A model generated the notes under the pieces. It was not told the DNA's origin. It was given only the letters and a program-made list of their open reading frames with translations, and did no database searches. The translations under genes and the position numbers were made by a program. Of a DNA stretch of 33,571 bases, positions 1 through 8,470 are shown in pieces. Source of the DNA: Candidatus Firestoneibacteriota bacterium (GTDB lineage Bacteria > Oederibacteriota > D2-FULL-39-29 > CAIOVX01); the NCBI GenBank assembly GCA_903861835.1, contig CAIOVX010000051.1, positions 1 through 33,571 on the forward strand, in the 5' to 3' direction. How positions within the stretch are numbered: the first letter of the stretch is position 1; each line of letters begins with the position of its first letter.

Positions 1-783
1 AGGATACATTGTTCCCGAAGCGCCGTTCGGGGTCTTGCTTATGGCCACATTAAGATAATTGATGGCATTTGCAAGATCGCCAACCGCGCGTGTCTTATTG
101 GATCCGTCGATTGAAACAGTCCAGCTGCTCCAAATGTTGTTTGCATCCACAGCGCAGGCTTTTATTTTCTGGTCAGTTGTATCGCTTACCAGGTTATACT
201 CAAGAGTTCCGTCCTGGTTTGTATCAGCGACCACCAGTATGCCGTCAAGCATATAGGCGAAGGCAAGATTGACGTTCAAGCCCGCAGCGTCTTTAGGTAC
301 AACGCCGTCGCAATTCCCATCGGCTATTGGTTTCAGATAGACTATTACAACGTTTGCGAGATTCTCAAGCTGAGATAGTGTCATACCGAAAGGAAGAGTC
401 TGGCTGTTGATAAGCATATATGAACCTGCTCCTGGTTGCCCCGGCGCGCCCATATATCCTGGAGTCATTGAACCCGAGTAGGCCTTTAGGAAGGCCGCGA
501 GGTCAAGTCCTGCATTCTTGCAATAAGCTTTTACATAGCCATATCTTGCTTCGCTATCCGGGCTTCCCGCAACGCCGCCTGAGGCCGCGACTGCCGCGTT
601 AAAGTCCGCCATTGCTTTGGCATAATTCCCCTCTGCGAACGCAGCATTACCGCTTGATTTTGAAGCCGCTACACTGCTGCCGCCTGAAGGTGCCGCCCAG
701 GCAAGCACGTTGGTGCTCTTTGTGCAGCCGGAGAAGATGGCCGCAAGTAGCACCAGCACAAGAACTATTGCTGTTTTTTTCAT
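1..783 (-). CDS. Putative lipoprotein with one TPR-like repeat, C-terminus cut by window edge
   Basis: The reading frame is open from an ATG at 783 to the first base of the window with no stop, so the C-terminus is missing. The N-terminus is MKK followed by a hydrophobic stretch and a lipobox ending FSGC (Cys at about residue 20), so a lipid-anchored exported protein is expected. Residues 37-80 contain a single TPR-like helix pair (GNAAFAEGNYAKAMADFNAA). The rest is rich in Ala, Asn, Ser and Gly and resembles no enzyme I know. A clear AGGAGG site precedes the ATG. TPR lipoproteins often act as scaffolds in the envelope, but no specific role can be given. The gene call is secure; the function is unknown. 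Confidence 0.8.
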   Translation of the reverse strand, partial: MKKTAIVLVLVLLAAIFSGCTKSTNVLAWAAPSGGSSVAASKSSGNAAFAEGNYAKAMADFNAAVAASGGVAGSPDSEARYGYVKAYCKNAGLDLAAFLKAYSGSMTPGYMGAPGQPGAGSYMLINSQTLPFGMTLSQLENLANVVIVYLKPIADGNCDGVVPKDAAGLNVNLAFAYMLDGILVVADTNQDGTLEYNLVSDTTDQKIKACAVDANNIWSSWTVSIDGSNKTRAVGDLANAINYLNVAISKTPNGASGTMYP

Positions 784-873
784 AGCTTCCTCCTGTTAGA
801 ATTACTAATTTTAATTGTTCACTTGTATGAGCGCGCGGATTAACAATCGGCAGGCTCTTGTTGTTGTGTAGTA

Positions 874-901
874 ATTATAACATCTAAATGATTATTGTCT
901 A
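874..901 (-). promoter_or_regulatory. Predicted promoter of the lipoprotein gene
   Basis: On the minus strand a TAGACA -35 (896-901) is followed after 16 bp by a perfect TATAAT -10 (874-879) preceded by TG. The predicted 5' leader is about 80 nt. The region is AT-rich and non-coding. Confidence 0.5.
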
Positions 902-986
902 CATCAAAGAAAGTGATTTAAATTACAATAGTACCCGTAAGGCTTATTTGATGACACCGGTGATTTTACTTGTGCAGATAAACCTG

Positions 987-1547
987 CTACTTTTTGTCTG
1001 AGGAGCGTTTCTGGATTATTTTTCCGACAAAAACGCGAATTTCACCTACTCTGTCAACGCCTAATATCTCTTCCAGGTACTCTTTTGCGCCATTTTGTAT
1101 ATTTATGACGGAATCACCGATGGGATTCTCCGACCAGAGGGATACCTTCATATAGACCTTTACCTTCCCTTTTCTGAGAAAGACCTTGGGGAATATGTTC
1201 CTCACGCCCTTGATGTCATTCTTCAGCATCGCGAGGTAGTCTTCCACCGCGCCGGCAGAAACTCCGACTCGCCCGTAGGGACTGTCAATGCCGAGGGTCT
1301 GCTCGCGCCTGCCGAACTTTATGGCAGAAACAATAGCCCCGAGCGAAAGCAAGAGGAAAATAGTGGCAACGGTGAGCACAATTATCCTGACATCCAGGTC
1401 CGTATATATGTGGGTAAAGACCTGGTCCAGAAAGTAGCGGACGGTTTTGTTTACATTCTCATTGAAACCTAGCAGGACACAGAAGACGGAGAGGACGAAA
1501 AGAAAACCCGCGGAGATGTATTGGAGAAAACGTTTGAGTAGAAACAA
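987..1547 (-). CDS. AmaP-like alkaline shock membrane anchor protein
   Basis: Two hydrophobic segments near the N-terminus (about residues 5-25 and 52-75) are followed by a cytoplasmic Asp23-like domain (GRVGVSAGAVEDYL to RVGEIRVFVGKI). This is the layout of AmaP, which anchors Asp23 at the membrane in Gram-positive bacteria; relatives occur in many diderms. I chose a TTG start at 1547 because a perfect AAGGAGGT lies just upstream at 1551-1558. The frame could start at ATG 1565, but the ribosome site would then be inside the gene. About 186 residues. No asp23 partner is visible in the window. Its role here is unknown; envelope stress is an inference from the family. Confidence 0.75.
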   Translation of the reverse strand: MFLLKRFLQYISAGFLFVLSVFCVLLGFNENVNKTVRYFLDQVFTHIYTDLDVRIIVLTVATIFLLLSLGAIVSAIKFGRREQTLGIDSPYGRVGVSAGAVEDYLAMLKNDIKGVRNIFPKVFLRKGKVKVYMKVSLWSENPIGDSVINIQNGAKEYLEEILGVDRVGEIRVFVGKIIQKRSSDKK

Positions 1548-1565
1548 GGGACCTCCTTGTACCAT

Positions 1566-1627
1566 TGATTACGCAGATTAGATAAACAGATTACACAGAT
1601 TAAAACCAGACCTAATCAGCGTAATCA
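1566..1627. repeat. Iterated GATTACACA-type element with inverted ends
   Basis: The arms 1566-1580 and 1613-1627 are reverse complements over 15 bp with one mismatch. Between them the unit AGATTACAC recurs. The first 37 bp (1566-1602) match 22762-22798 with only a few differences. It fills most of the gap between two genes and could also work as a transcript hairpin. Confidence 0.75.
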
Positions 1628-1638
1628 TTATGCCTTTT

Positions 1639-2640
1639 CTATTTTAGAGGCAGCTCAACTGCCTGCTTCTTTTTCGCGGACTCGTAGGCTCCGAGGGCTA
1701 CTTCCATTGCCTTAAGGCCGTCATAGCCGCTTATCGCCGGTTCTTTGTTGTATCTGATCATATCCACGAAGCTTCTCAGCATTTTCGTGTCGGCATTTGA
1801 GCCCCAGTTCGCCCAGTAATGTTTATTCTTCGTATCATCAAAAACATTTATCGCCTGGGCAAAAGCGTCAACCTGTATCACGCCTTTCTCCCCGATGATA
1901 TCCAGGGTAACATCGCCCCAGGTCATAAAGGATTTCGGTCTCGACCAGCTGGGGTCAAGCGTGGCAATAACCCCTCCGTGAAACTCAAAGGCCAGGGTGC
2001 CGCAATCGTCTATCTTTTTATTGTGAATGCTCTTGTCTATCTCGGCGTAAACGCGCTTAACTTCTTTGTTCAGTATCCAGCGCATAAGATCAACCACGTG
2101 GACGGTGTGGTCCATAACAGCTCCGCCGCCTGATTTTTTCACATCGACAAACCAGCCCCCCGGGAAACTGCCGTGATTCGTGCCCTTAATGGCAAGGATG
2201 CGCCCTATCTCGCCGTTTTCTATAATTCTTCTCGCGCGGGTAACCGAGGTCAGATACCTGCAGGGGAAGGCTAGCATAAGCTTGACGCCGTTCTTCTTGC
2301 AGGCCTCAATCATCTTCTGCGCGTCTTTGATATTTGTGGAAATGGGCTTCTCGCAGAGAATGTGTTTCTTGGCCTCGGCGGCCATTATTGCCAATTCGGC
2401 GTGTTTTGAGTTCTCGGAACAAATAACTACGGCTTCTATATCCTCTTTCAGGAGTTTTTTGCAGTTATCAAAGGCCTTGATTTTGAACTCTTTTGACATC
2501 GCCCGCCCGCGTTTTTTGTCGTCATCCGCGAGGCCTATTACCTTTACGGAATCCATTCCCATAAGGTAGGCGGTGTAGGAGTGCGCGTGCATATGGGCGA
2601 AACTCATAATGCCGATCTTAACTTTATCGTCAGAAGCCAC
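1639..2640 (-). CDS. Gfo/Idh/MocA family NAD(P)-dependent sugar dehydrogenase
   Basis: An N-terminal Rossmann domain (KVKIGIMSFAHMHAHSY) is followed by the EKPIS motif and the C-terminal catalytic signature GGAVMDHTVHVVD, typical of enzymes that oxidise a sugar or inositol hydroxyl with NAD(P). Length 333 residues is normal. The first motif reads GIMSFAHMH instead of the usual GxGxxG, as in part of the family. I chose GTG at 2640 because GGAGG lies 5 nt upstream; the longer frame to 2709 only translates an intergenic repeat. It lies downstream of a second Gfo/Idh gene, msbA-like and lpxB genes, so a surface sugar is a plausible substrate, but this is inference. Confidence 0.85.
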   Translation of the reverse strand: MASDDKVKIGIMSFAHMHAHSYTAYLMGMDSVKVIGLADDDKKRGRAMSKEFKIKAFDNCKKLLKEDIEAVVICSENSKHAELAIMAAEAKKHILCEKPISTNIKDAQKMIEACKKNGVKLMLAFPCRYLTSVTRARRIIENGEIGRILAIKGTNHGSFPGGWFVDVKKSGGGAVMDHTVHVVDLMRWILNKEVKRVYAEIDKSIHNKKIDDCGTLAFEFHGGVIATLDPSWSRPKSFMTWGDVTLDIIGEKGVIQVDAFAQAINVFDDTKNKHYWANWGSNADTKMLRSFVDMIRYNKEPAISGYDGLKAMEVALGAYESAKKKQAVELPLK

Positions 2641-2649
2641 ATTACCTCC

Positions 2650-2905
2650 GGAAGAACAAATTCGAAGCACAAAGCACGAAATTCGAAACAAAATTAGAGC
2701 AAGCACCAAATCTCAAGTCCGTCCGCAAGCGGACGAGATCTCGCCACAATTATAGATTGTGGCGGACACCAAGCACCAAATAAACACCAAAAAATAACAA
2801 TTCAAAATACGCTAAATTATAATGTCAGTTTGCAGTTTGTGTTCCTTTTGTTTTTATTTGTGATTTGGTGCTTGCAATTTGTGATTTCATTTATATTTGA
2901 GTTTA
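2650..2905. repeat. Complex intergenic repeat with nested hairpins
   Basis: The motif AAGCACCAAAT occurs at 2701-2711 and 2771-2781 and in reverse at 2863-2873. Between the first two copies sit two perfect hairpins: 2720-2735 (7-bp stem, 2-nt loop) and 2742-2764 (9-bp stem CGCCACAAT, 5-nt loop), joined by the palindrome GAGATCTC. The flanks carry AT-rich reiterated words such as AAGCACAAAGCACG and AATTTGTGATTT. No coding potential beyond chance frames. It separates the two Gfo/Idh genes. Confidence 0.7.
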
Positions 2906-3871
2906 GAATTTGCCTTTCTTTATCGTTACGACCTTGCCGGTCTTTGTTGATTCGAGCGCCGCGAGCGAGACTTCAAGACAGCCGTAGGCGTCGTCAATAT
3001 CAAGTTTCGGTATCTTCCCGCTCCGCGTGTAGTTGATGAAATCTTTCAGCTCGACGAGCGTCGCGTTCTCGTCAACCGGGCTGTCTTTAAAATTTCTGCC
3101 GCCGGCGAACTCCACAGCCAGCGTGTTCGGATTCCTGCTGTCATAGGAAATCAGTCCTTTGTCACAGGCCATTTCCACGGAAGTGCGGAAGCCCGAATAA
3201 TGCGCCCAGCTGGCTTCGAGGTGCGCGATAACGCCGTTTTTAAAACGCAGAACCGCGAGCGCGTAATCCGTGTCCTGGACGCCCTTGCTCATAAGGTTCA
3301 TCGCGTAAACGCGTTCAACGTCTCCGAAACACCACATCAGAAAATCAATATCGTGGATCATAAGGTCAAGAATGACCCCGCCGCTCTTTTCCAGCGAGGA
3401 GAACCAGTTGTTTGAACCTCTGCGGAAACCGTTAACCCTGGAGATGCGGACGACGCAGGGCTTGCCGGCGGCTTTCGCATCAACCAGCCGTTTGATATTC
3501 GCGTACTGGTTGAAGTAGCGGAGGATATGCCCGACCATTATCTTGGCCTTTTTCTTCTTTGCTTCCTTAAGAATCTCGTTGGCCTCGTCCATAGTGCGGC
3601 AGAGAGGTTTTTCCACGAAGACGGCCTTCTTCTGTTTAATGCCTTCCATTATGTATTCTTTATGAGTGTTGGTGGGGGTGCAGATATCTACAATGTCACA
3701 GTCCTTGAAAAGCTCGGCGACGGTCTCGTAGTGTTTGACGCCGCTGCATTCCTTGCACTTTACCGCATTCGTGTCATAAACGCCCACGACTTTGACTCCC
3801 GGGATACGCCGGAAGCAGTCCATATGCTTTAAGCCCATCTTACCGCAGCCGATAACGCCTACTCTGTCCAT
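2903..3871 (-). CDS. Gfo/Idh/MocA family oxidoreductase, possibly nucleotide-sugar dehydrogenase
   Basis: An intact 322-residue member of the family. It has the NAD(P)-binding GVIGCGKMG at residues 5-13, the EKPL motif near residue 95 and the catalytic GGVILDLMIHDIDF. The start ATG shares bases with the TAA stop of the upstream exporter gene (TAATG), so the two are translationally coupled. In several diderms a Gfo/Idh enzyme (GnnA) lies among lipid A genes and makes the 3-keto sugar for amide-linked lipid A. The neighbourhood here fits such a role, but no GnnB aminotransferase is present and the substrate cannot be read from the sequence. Confidence 0.85.
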   Translation of the reverse strand: MDRVGVIGCGKMGLKHMDCFRRIPGVKVVGVYDTNAVKCKECSGVKHYETVAELFKDCDIVDICTPTNTHKEYIMEGIKQKKAVFVEKPLCRTMDEANEILKEAKKKKAKIMVGHILRYFNQYANIKRLVDAKAAGKPCVVRISRVNGFRRGSNNWFSSLEKSGGVILDLMIHDIDFLMWCFGDVERVYAMNLMSKGVQDTDYALAVLRFKNGVIAHLEASWAHYSGFRTSVEMACDKGLISYDSRNPNTLAVEFAGGRNFKDSPVDENATLVELKDFINYTRSGKIPKLDIDDAYGCLEVSLAALESTKTGKVVTIKKGKF

Positions 3872-5616
3872 TAAACACTCCTCTCAACTGCAAACTGCAT
3901 CTCGTATAGTTTTTTGTAGGTGGCACTCGTCCCGAGCAGTTCGGAATGCCTGCCCACGGACTCTATGACTCCGTCTTTCAAGACCACTATCTTATCCGCG
4001 TTGACGACGGTGGAAAGCCGGTGCGCTATCACCACGGTAGTTCTGTTTTTCATAAGGTTTTCAAGGGCTTCCTGGACAAGCTTCTCGGATTCAGTGTCAA
4101 GGGCCGAGGTGGCCTCGTCAAGGATGAGTATCGGAGGATTTTTTAAAATAGCCCGCGCGATAGAGAGCCGCTGCCTTTCTCCGCCGGAAAGCTTTACTCC
4201 GCGTTCGCCAATGAATGTATCATACCCCTTGGCGGTTTTCAATATGAATGCGTGGGCGTTTGCCGCCTTCGCCGCGGCTTCGACTTCCGCCTGTCCCTCG
4301 TCCTTCCTGCCGTAAGCGATATTGTCGCGTATGGAATCGTTAAACAGTATGGTCTCTTGCGTCACTATTCCTACCTGCGCGCGAAGCGAGGCAAGCGTGA
4401 GCTGTCTTATGTTAATACCGTCAACGAGCAGTACGCCCGAAGAAGTATCGTAAAATCTCGGAATCAGGTCAACCAGTGTGGATTTGCCGGAACCCGAAGG
4501 ACCAACGATGGCCACAACTTCGCCTTTATTAATTTTTAAGTTTATATTTTTCAGAACCGGTTTATCCTGCGTGTATTCGAAACAGATCTCCTTAAACTCC
4601 AGGGATTTCTCAAAACCCGGGAGCGTGACGGCTTGCGGAGCATCGGAAACTTCCAGCTTCTCGTCAAGGAGCTCAAAAACACGCTCGGAGGAAGAGAGCG
4701 CCTGCTGAATGGAGATATTCACGCCGTTAAGATTTCTGATGGGATTGAAAAGAAGAAAGAGCGCGCCCGTGAAGGCCGCGAACGAACCGACTGTGATCTG
4801 ACTGCCCGGCTTGCCTATCTGGAAACCGCTGATGACTATGATTATTGAAATTGCGAGTATGCCGATAAACTCTATGACCGGGTGCGAGAGCGCCGTGACT
4901 CTGATGGATTTCATAAAAGTGTCAAAGTAGGCGCGGCTTGCTTTGTTGAACTTGGAAAGCTCGTGGTTCTCCATTGCGAAGCCCTTTACTATCCTGATAT
5001 TTGAAATGCCCTCATAGGTTACTGCGGTTATCTCACCTATCTTATCCTGGGCAACAAGGCTGATGCTGCGCAGGCGCTTGCCGAACTTATAAAGCGGAAG
5101 AACAATAAGAACGGAAGCGGCCATTGAGATAAGCGAAAGCTGCCAGTTCATTGTGAAGACCACTATCAAAAGACCGATAAAGTTCATACCGTTGCCGATG
5201 ATGCCAGAGGTTAAACCTACTGCCTGCTGCATCATTACGACATCCGAGGTTATCCTTGAGATTATCTGGCCGGTGCGGTGTGAAGCGAAATAGCGGAGCG
5301 AGAGTTTCTGGACATGATTGTAAACTTCGGACCGGATGTCCATAATCATCTTCTGCCCTGCATTATTCATTATGTAGTCTTGAACGTAGAAAGCGAGACC
5401 TTTGACGGAATATAGGCCAAGCAGGAACAAGGCAATTTTAAGCGTCTCCCAGCCGGCCTGGGGATCGCCCTGCTTGAGGCCTTTATCAAAAAGGGGTTTC
5501 AACATATACATAGCGCCGGCAGAACAGGCAGAAACAATAATCATCATACAGATGCCGATGGCTATACGGAATTTATAAGGTTTTGCGTATTTTAGGACAC
5601 GGAGGAATATATTCAT
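3871..5616 (-). CDS. MsbA-like ABC exporter, fused membrane and ATPase domains
   Basis: A 581-residue half-transporter. The N-terminal six-helix membrane domain (about residues 15-300) is joined to an ATPase with Walker A GPSGSGKST (372-380), Q-loop around VTQET, signature LSGGERQ (near 477), Walker B ILILDEATSALD and H-loop AHRLS. Such proteins work as homodimers in the inner membrane. The neighbour lpxB favours export of lipid A core, as MsbA does, although drug and lipid exporters share the fold. It is followed with a 1-bp overlap by a Gfo/Idh gene. No strong ribosome site precedes the ATG. Confidence 0.88.
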   Translation of the reverse strand: MNIFLRVLKYAKPYKFRIAIGICMMIIVSACSAGAMYMLKPLFDKGLKQGDPQAGWETLKIALFLLGLYSVKGLAFYVQDYIMNNAGQKMIMDIRSEVYNHVQKLSLRYFASHRTGQIISRITSDVVMMQQAVGLTSGIIGNGMNFIGLLIVVFTMNWQLSLISMAASVLIVLPLYKFGKRLRSISLVAQDKIGEITAVTYEGISNIRIVKGFAMENHELSKFNKASRAYFDTFMKSIRVTALSHPVIEFIGILAISIIIVISGFQIGKPGSQITVGSFAAFTGALFLLFNPIRNLNGVNISIQQALSSSERVFELLDEKLEVSDAPQAVTLPGFEKSLEFKEICFEYTQDKPVLKNINLKINKGEVVAIVGPSGSGKSTLVDLIPRFYDTSSGVLLVDGINIRQLTLASLRAQVGIVTQETILFNDSIRDNIAYGRKDEGQAEVEAAAKAANAHAFILKTAKGYDTFIGERGVKLSGGERQRLSIARAILKNPPILILDEATSALDTESEKLVQEALENLMKNRTTVVIAHRLSTVVNADKIVVLKDGVIESVGRHSELLGTSATYKKLYEMQFAVERSV

Positions 5617-5669
5617 GCAGGAACGGCTCTTTCTCGCTGTTGGGAAAGGATCAATCTATCCATTTATCA

Positions 5670-5698
5670 ATATTACTGATATTTTGGGCCTCTTTCAA
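5670..5698 (-). promoter_or_regulatory. Predicted promoter upstream of the MsbA-like gene
   Basis: TTGAAA (5693-5698) and TAATAT (5670-5675) on the minus strand are separated by 17 bp, giving a leader of about 45 nt. It lies in the 197-bp gap after lpxB, in which nothing else is recognisable. Confidence 0.45.
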
Positions 5699-5813
5699 CC
5701 CTAAAATGATTTCATATATGAAACGCCTGCACCGCAAGCAATTACAGCATTAAACCAGGGTATTTGTAAATGGAATGGGTTTGAAGGCATACAGGCCGTC
5801 TATTCCCCGTATT

Positions 5814-6923
5814 TCAACCCTTCAAAATACTCTCTGCTACTTTCGCGGACGAACCGCCGTCCCCGAGAGAAACTGAAACCTCTTTAAGCGCCGCACGCAT
5901 CTTTTCTATATCGGGTCCGCTTGACAGCAGGCGTTCTGTTGCGGTCTTAATTCTTTCCGGAGAAGCCGCTTTCTGGATAAGCTCGGGATAGATTTCCGCG
6001 TTCTTTATAATATTTGGAAGCGCGGCGTATTTCCAGTCAATAAAGAGGTTTGCCAGCATCCAGGTAATACTTGAAACCTTATAAATCACGACTGTTGGCA
6101 CTCCGATGATAGCGGCTTCAAGGCAGACAGTGCCGGAGGACGCGATGATTGCGTCGGACGCGGCCAAAACATCGTGAGCGCGGTCCTTCACGACAAGGAT
6201 TGAGGAAAGAACGCTGCCTCCCGAGTTTTTCAGCAAACTGTCGCTGACCGCCGAAGCCTGCCCGAGAACAAACTTTACTCCCGGCATTTCCCTGGCGCAT
6301 TGAAGCATCACAGGCAGAAGCAGTTTGATTTCCTGGGTCCTGCTCCCCGGAAGAAGACCTACAAGTTTATCATTTTTTCCGGCTCCAAATTCCTGCCTCA
6401 GGGCTTCCCTGTCTTTTGACGGCTTTACAAGGTCTACCAGCGGATTACCATAGAACTCTGCGGGAACGCCGGCGTCTTCAAATACTTTCTTCTCAAACGG
6501 AAGTATCGGATAGACTTTTTTGAAATTTGCCTTAATCTGTTTTATCCTTCCCTTTCCCCACGCCCAGACCTGCGGAGTAACATAATAGTAACAAGGTATC
6601 CCGTACTTTTTGAGTTCGGCGGAGAGCAGGAGGTTGAAACCGGGATAGTCAAGCGTAACGGCGCGGTCTATCTTTTCTTTTGCCGCGAAGAGCGCGGTTT
6701 CCCTGATTATTTTTTTCAGCTGCAAATAATTTTTGGCGGCTTCGGAGAAACCGACAACAGAATGGCTGACAAGGTCATTGAGCAGAACCGCCCCGGCTTT
6801 TGACATAAGGGCGCCGCCGTTGGCATAAACCACGGAACCGGGAGCCTGTTTGAAGAACTCTTTTATGAGGAGCGCGCCGTAGACATCTGCTGAAGGATCA
6901 CCGGCGCTTAGCAGGAGCTTCAT
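5814..6923 (-). CDS. lpxB: Lipid-A-disaccharide synthase
   Basis: LpxB (GT19) joins UDP-2,3-diacylglucosamine to lipid X to give the lipid A disaccharide, at the inner face of the cytoplasmic membrane. The protein (369 residues, normal length) begins MKLLLSAGDPSADVYG, contains the YYVTPQVWAWGKGRIK segment, the LLPGSRTQEIKLLLP motif and the donor-site motif SSGTVCLEAAIIGVPTVV. I chose the ATG at 6923, which gives the family's usual N-terminus; a TTG at 6932 is in frame but only 2 nt from GGAGGG. It proves an outer membrane with lipid A or a relative. The msbA-like gene follows after 197 bp. Confidence 0.93.
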   Translation of the reverse strand: MKLLLSAGDPSADVYGALLIKEFFKQAPGSVVYANGGALMSKAGAVLLNDLVSHSVVGFSEAAKNYLQLKKIIRETALFAAKEKIDRAVTLDYPGFNLLLSAELKKYGIPCYYYVTPQVWAWGKGRIKQIKANFKKVYPILPFEKKVFEDAGVPAEFYGNPLVDLVKPSKDREALRQEFGAGKNDKLVGLLPGSRTQEIKLLLPVMLQCAREMPGVKFVLGQASAVSDSLLKNSGGSVLSSILVVKDRAHDVLAASDAIIASSGTVCLEAAIIGVPTVVIYKVSSITWMLANLFIDWKYAALPNIIKNAEIYPELIQKAASPERIKTATERLLSSGPDIEKMRAALKEVSVSLGDGGSSAKVAESILKG

Positions 6924-6945
6924 TTTAAACAATACCCTCCGTGTT

Positions 6946-7001
6946 GGATGATTAGATGGTTGGATGTTTAGACGCTGGCATTAAACATCTTCCCATCCTG
7001 G
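6946..7001. repeat. Small iterated GGATGnTTA element with inverted arm
   Basis: GGATGATTA, GATGGTT and GGATGTTTA follow each other at 6946-6970. A perfect 8-bp inverted match GATGTTTA/TAAACATC pairs 6963-6970 with 6982-6989, and the inverted arm continues to about 7001 (CCATCC). The rest of the gap to 7063 holds reiterated CCACCCTCTAAACC-type words. Confidence 0.55.
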
Positions 7002-7063
7002 AACCTATGTGGCAGAGGTCTTGACCTTGTCTTTAAGCATCCCACCCTCTAAACCTCCACCCT

Positions 7064-8350
7064 CTACTTCAGATTTCCCAAGTATTCGGGTTGCAGTTTC
7101 ATCATAGTTTCCAACATATCTTTTGCGATATCGGTATCAGTGCATGCCGGATCCGCAAGAAGAGCGGCCAGGGCTTTCTTCTTATCTCCAAAAACAGCGG
7201 CTTCCATCGCGAGTTTTAGCTTTATGGAATGGCTGAGCGTATTCCAGAGCAGGGTATCAGGAAGGGCCTTTAACGGCAGGGCCTTAAAACCTTTCGCGCT
7301 TACCCGAACCGGCATCTCAAGCACAGAGTCTGCGGGCATATTTGGTACCGCTCCGTAATTTAACATGTTGATATTGAAGACCTTCTGCTTGCCGGTCATG
7401 ACGGATTCTATCACTTCAACACCCAGCTCGCGGGAAGGAACGCGGAGCCCTTTTATCTCCTGCGTTCCGTTAACCTCAGCCGTGATATCGGCAACAATTG
7501 TATCCCTCTCTTTCATCATCGGCTTTAGCGCGTCCTGCCTCAAATCAAGTTTCCAGTCCCTCTTGTAATCCACATCGGGTCGCAAGTAATAAGGGAAAAA
7601 CTCCGCGACGTGCTTTTCTCCGGCGGCAGGGATATAGCCGAAGTTCTTGAACACATCAAATTTAACCCGCATATAGTCCGGAATTTTATTCTTTTTTGCC
7701 AGCGCTTCCAGTTTAGGGTATAAACTCTTTCCGCCCTTTAATATTTCCAACATCCAGACACAGTGATTAAGGCCGGCGTATGTGAATTCAATATTGCCGC
7801 CAAACAGGTCATTGATTTCCTTAACGGTTTTCAGATAATCATGACACATGCCGATGGCCTGTATCTTAGTGTGAAGGTTGACAGCCTGGATAATAGGAAT
7901 CATCGGGTTTGTATAGGAAATCATAACTGCTTTGGGGCAGAGCTTTTCCATATCCCTGCATATGTCAAGCACAGCCGGCACAAACCTGAGCGTCCTGAAA
8001 ACTCCGCCCGGGCCGACAGTGTCGCCGACAGACTGAAGAATACCTCTGCTATACGGAACTTCAATATCCTGAAGATGCGCCTTGAAACCGCCGACATTTA
8101 TTGAAAGAAAGACAAAATCCGCGCCGGAAAGAGCCTTCTTGCGGTTCTTCTCTACTCTTAATTTGAGGCCTGATTCTAAAGTTTCGTTCATTCTAAGCCC
8201 GAGTTTCAGCATCAGAGAGGCAAGTTCGTTGTTAGGGTCAAACAGGACAAATTCCGAATCGTGCAGGTGCTTTGAAAGCAGGGCGTTCTTCATAATGCCG
8301 GGGGCGAACTTAAAACTGCCGCCGCCGACTAAAACTATCTTTCTTTTCAT
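7064..8350 (-). CDS. GH4 family NAD+/Mn2+-dependent glycosidase
   Basis: A complete family 4 glycoside hydrolase (428 residues). These enzymes cleave by transient oxidation at C3 using bound NAD+ and a divalent metal. Visible are the NAD site GGGSFKFAP (9-17), the loop VGDTVGPGGVFRTLR (108-122), the NPM motif (148-150), and the metal ligands expected at C169 (GMCHDY) and H196 (AGLNH). The C-H-D-Y tetrad is not one I can tie to a known specificity; alpha-galactosidase, alpha-glucosidase and alpha-galacturonidase are all possible. Start ATG has GGAGG nearby. It is transcribed divergently from an MFS transporter, which may import its substrate. Confidence 0.88.
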   Translation of the reverse strand: MKRKIVLVGGGSFKFAPGIMKNALLSKHLHDSEFVLFDPNNELASLMLKLGLRMNETLESGLKLRVEKNRKKALSGADFVFLSINVGGFKAHLQDIEVPYSRGILQSVGDTVGPGGVFRTLRFVPAVLDICRDMEKLCPKAVMISYTNPMIPIIQAVNLHTKIQAIGMCHDYLKTVKEINDLFGGNIEFTYAGLNHCVWMLEILKGGKSLYPKLEALAKKNKIPDYMRVKFDVFKNFGYIPAAGEKHVAEFFPYYLRPDVDYKRDWKLDLRQDALKPMMKERDTIVADITAEVNGTQEIKGLRVPSRELGVEVIESVMTGKQKVFNINMLNYGAVPNMPADSVLEMPVRVSAKGFKALPLKALPDTLLWNTLSHSIKLKLAMEAAVFGDKKKALAALLADPACTDTDIAKDMLETMMKLQPEYLGNLK

Positions 8351-8378
8351 TTATTAGGCCTCCGAAACAATATGTTTG

Positions 8379-8407
8379 ATTATAGTATTGATGGTAGTGG
8401 CAGTCAA
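8379..8407 (-). promoter_or_regulatory. Strong predicted promoter of the GH4 gene
   Basis: TTGACT (8402-8407) and a perfect TATAAT (8379-8384) stand 17 bp apart on the minus strand, close to the sigma-70 consensus, giving a leader of about 20 nt that contains the ribosome site. Confidence 0.75.
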
Positions 8408-8470
8408 TAGGTTAATATGGTTTATGAAATAGCGTTGTGGTAATATTATTCGTAGCAACTAAGTCTTGAG

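Noticed and set aside
2641-2709. N-terminal extension of the Gfo/Idh protein (hydrophobic, signal-like)
   Set aside because: The extra residues come from repeat sequence; a GTG with GGAGG upstream at 2640 gives the normal family start.
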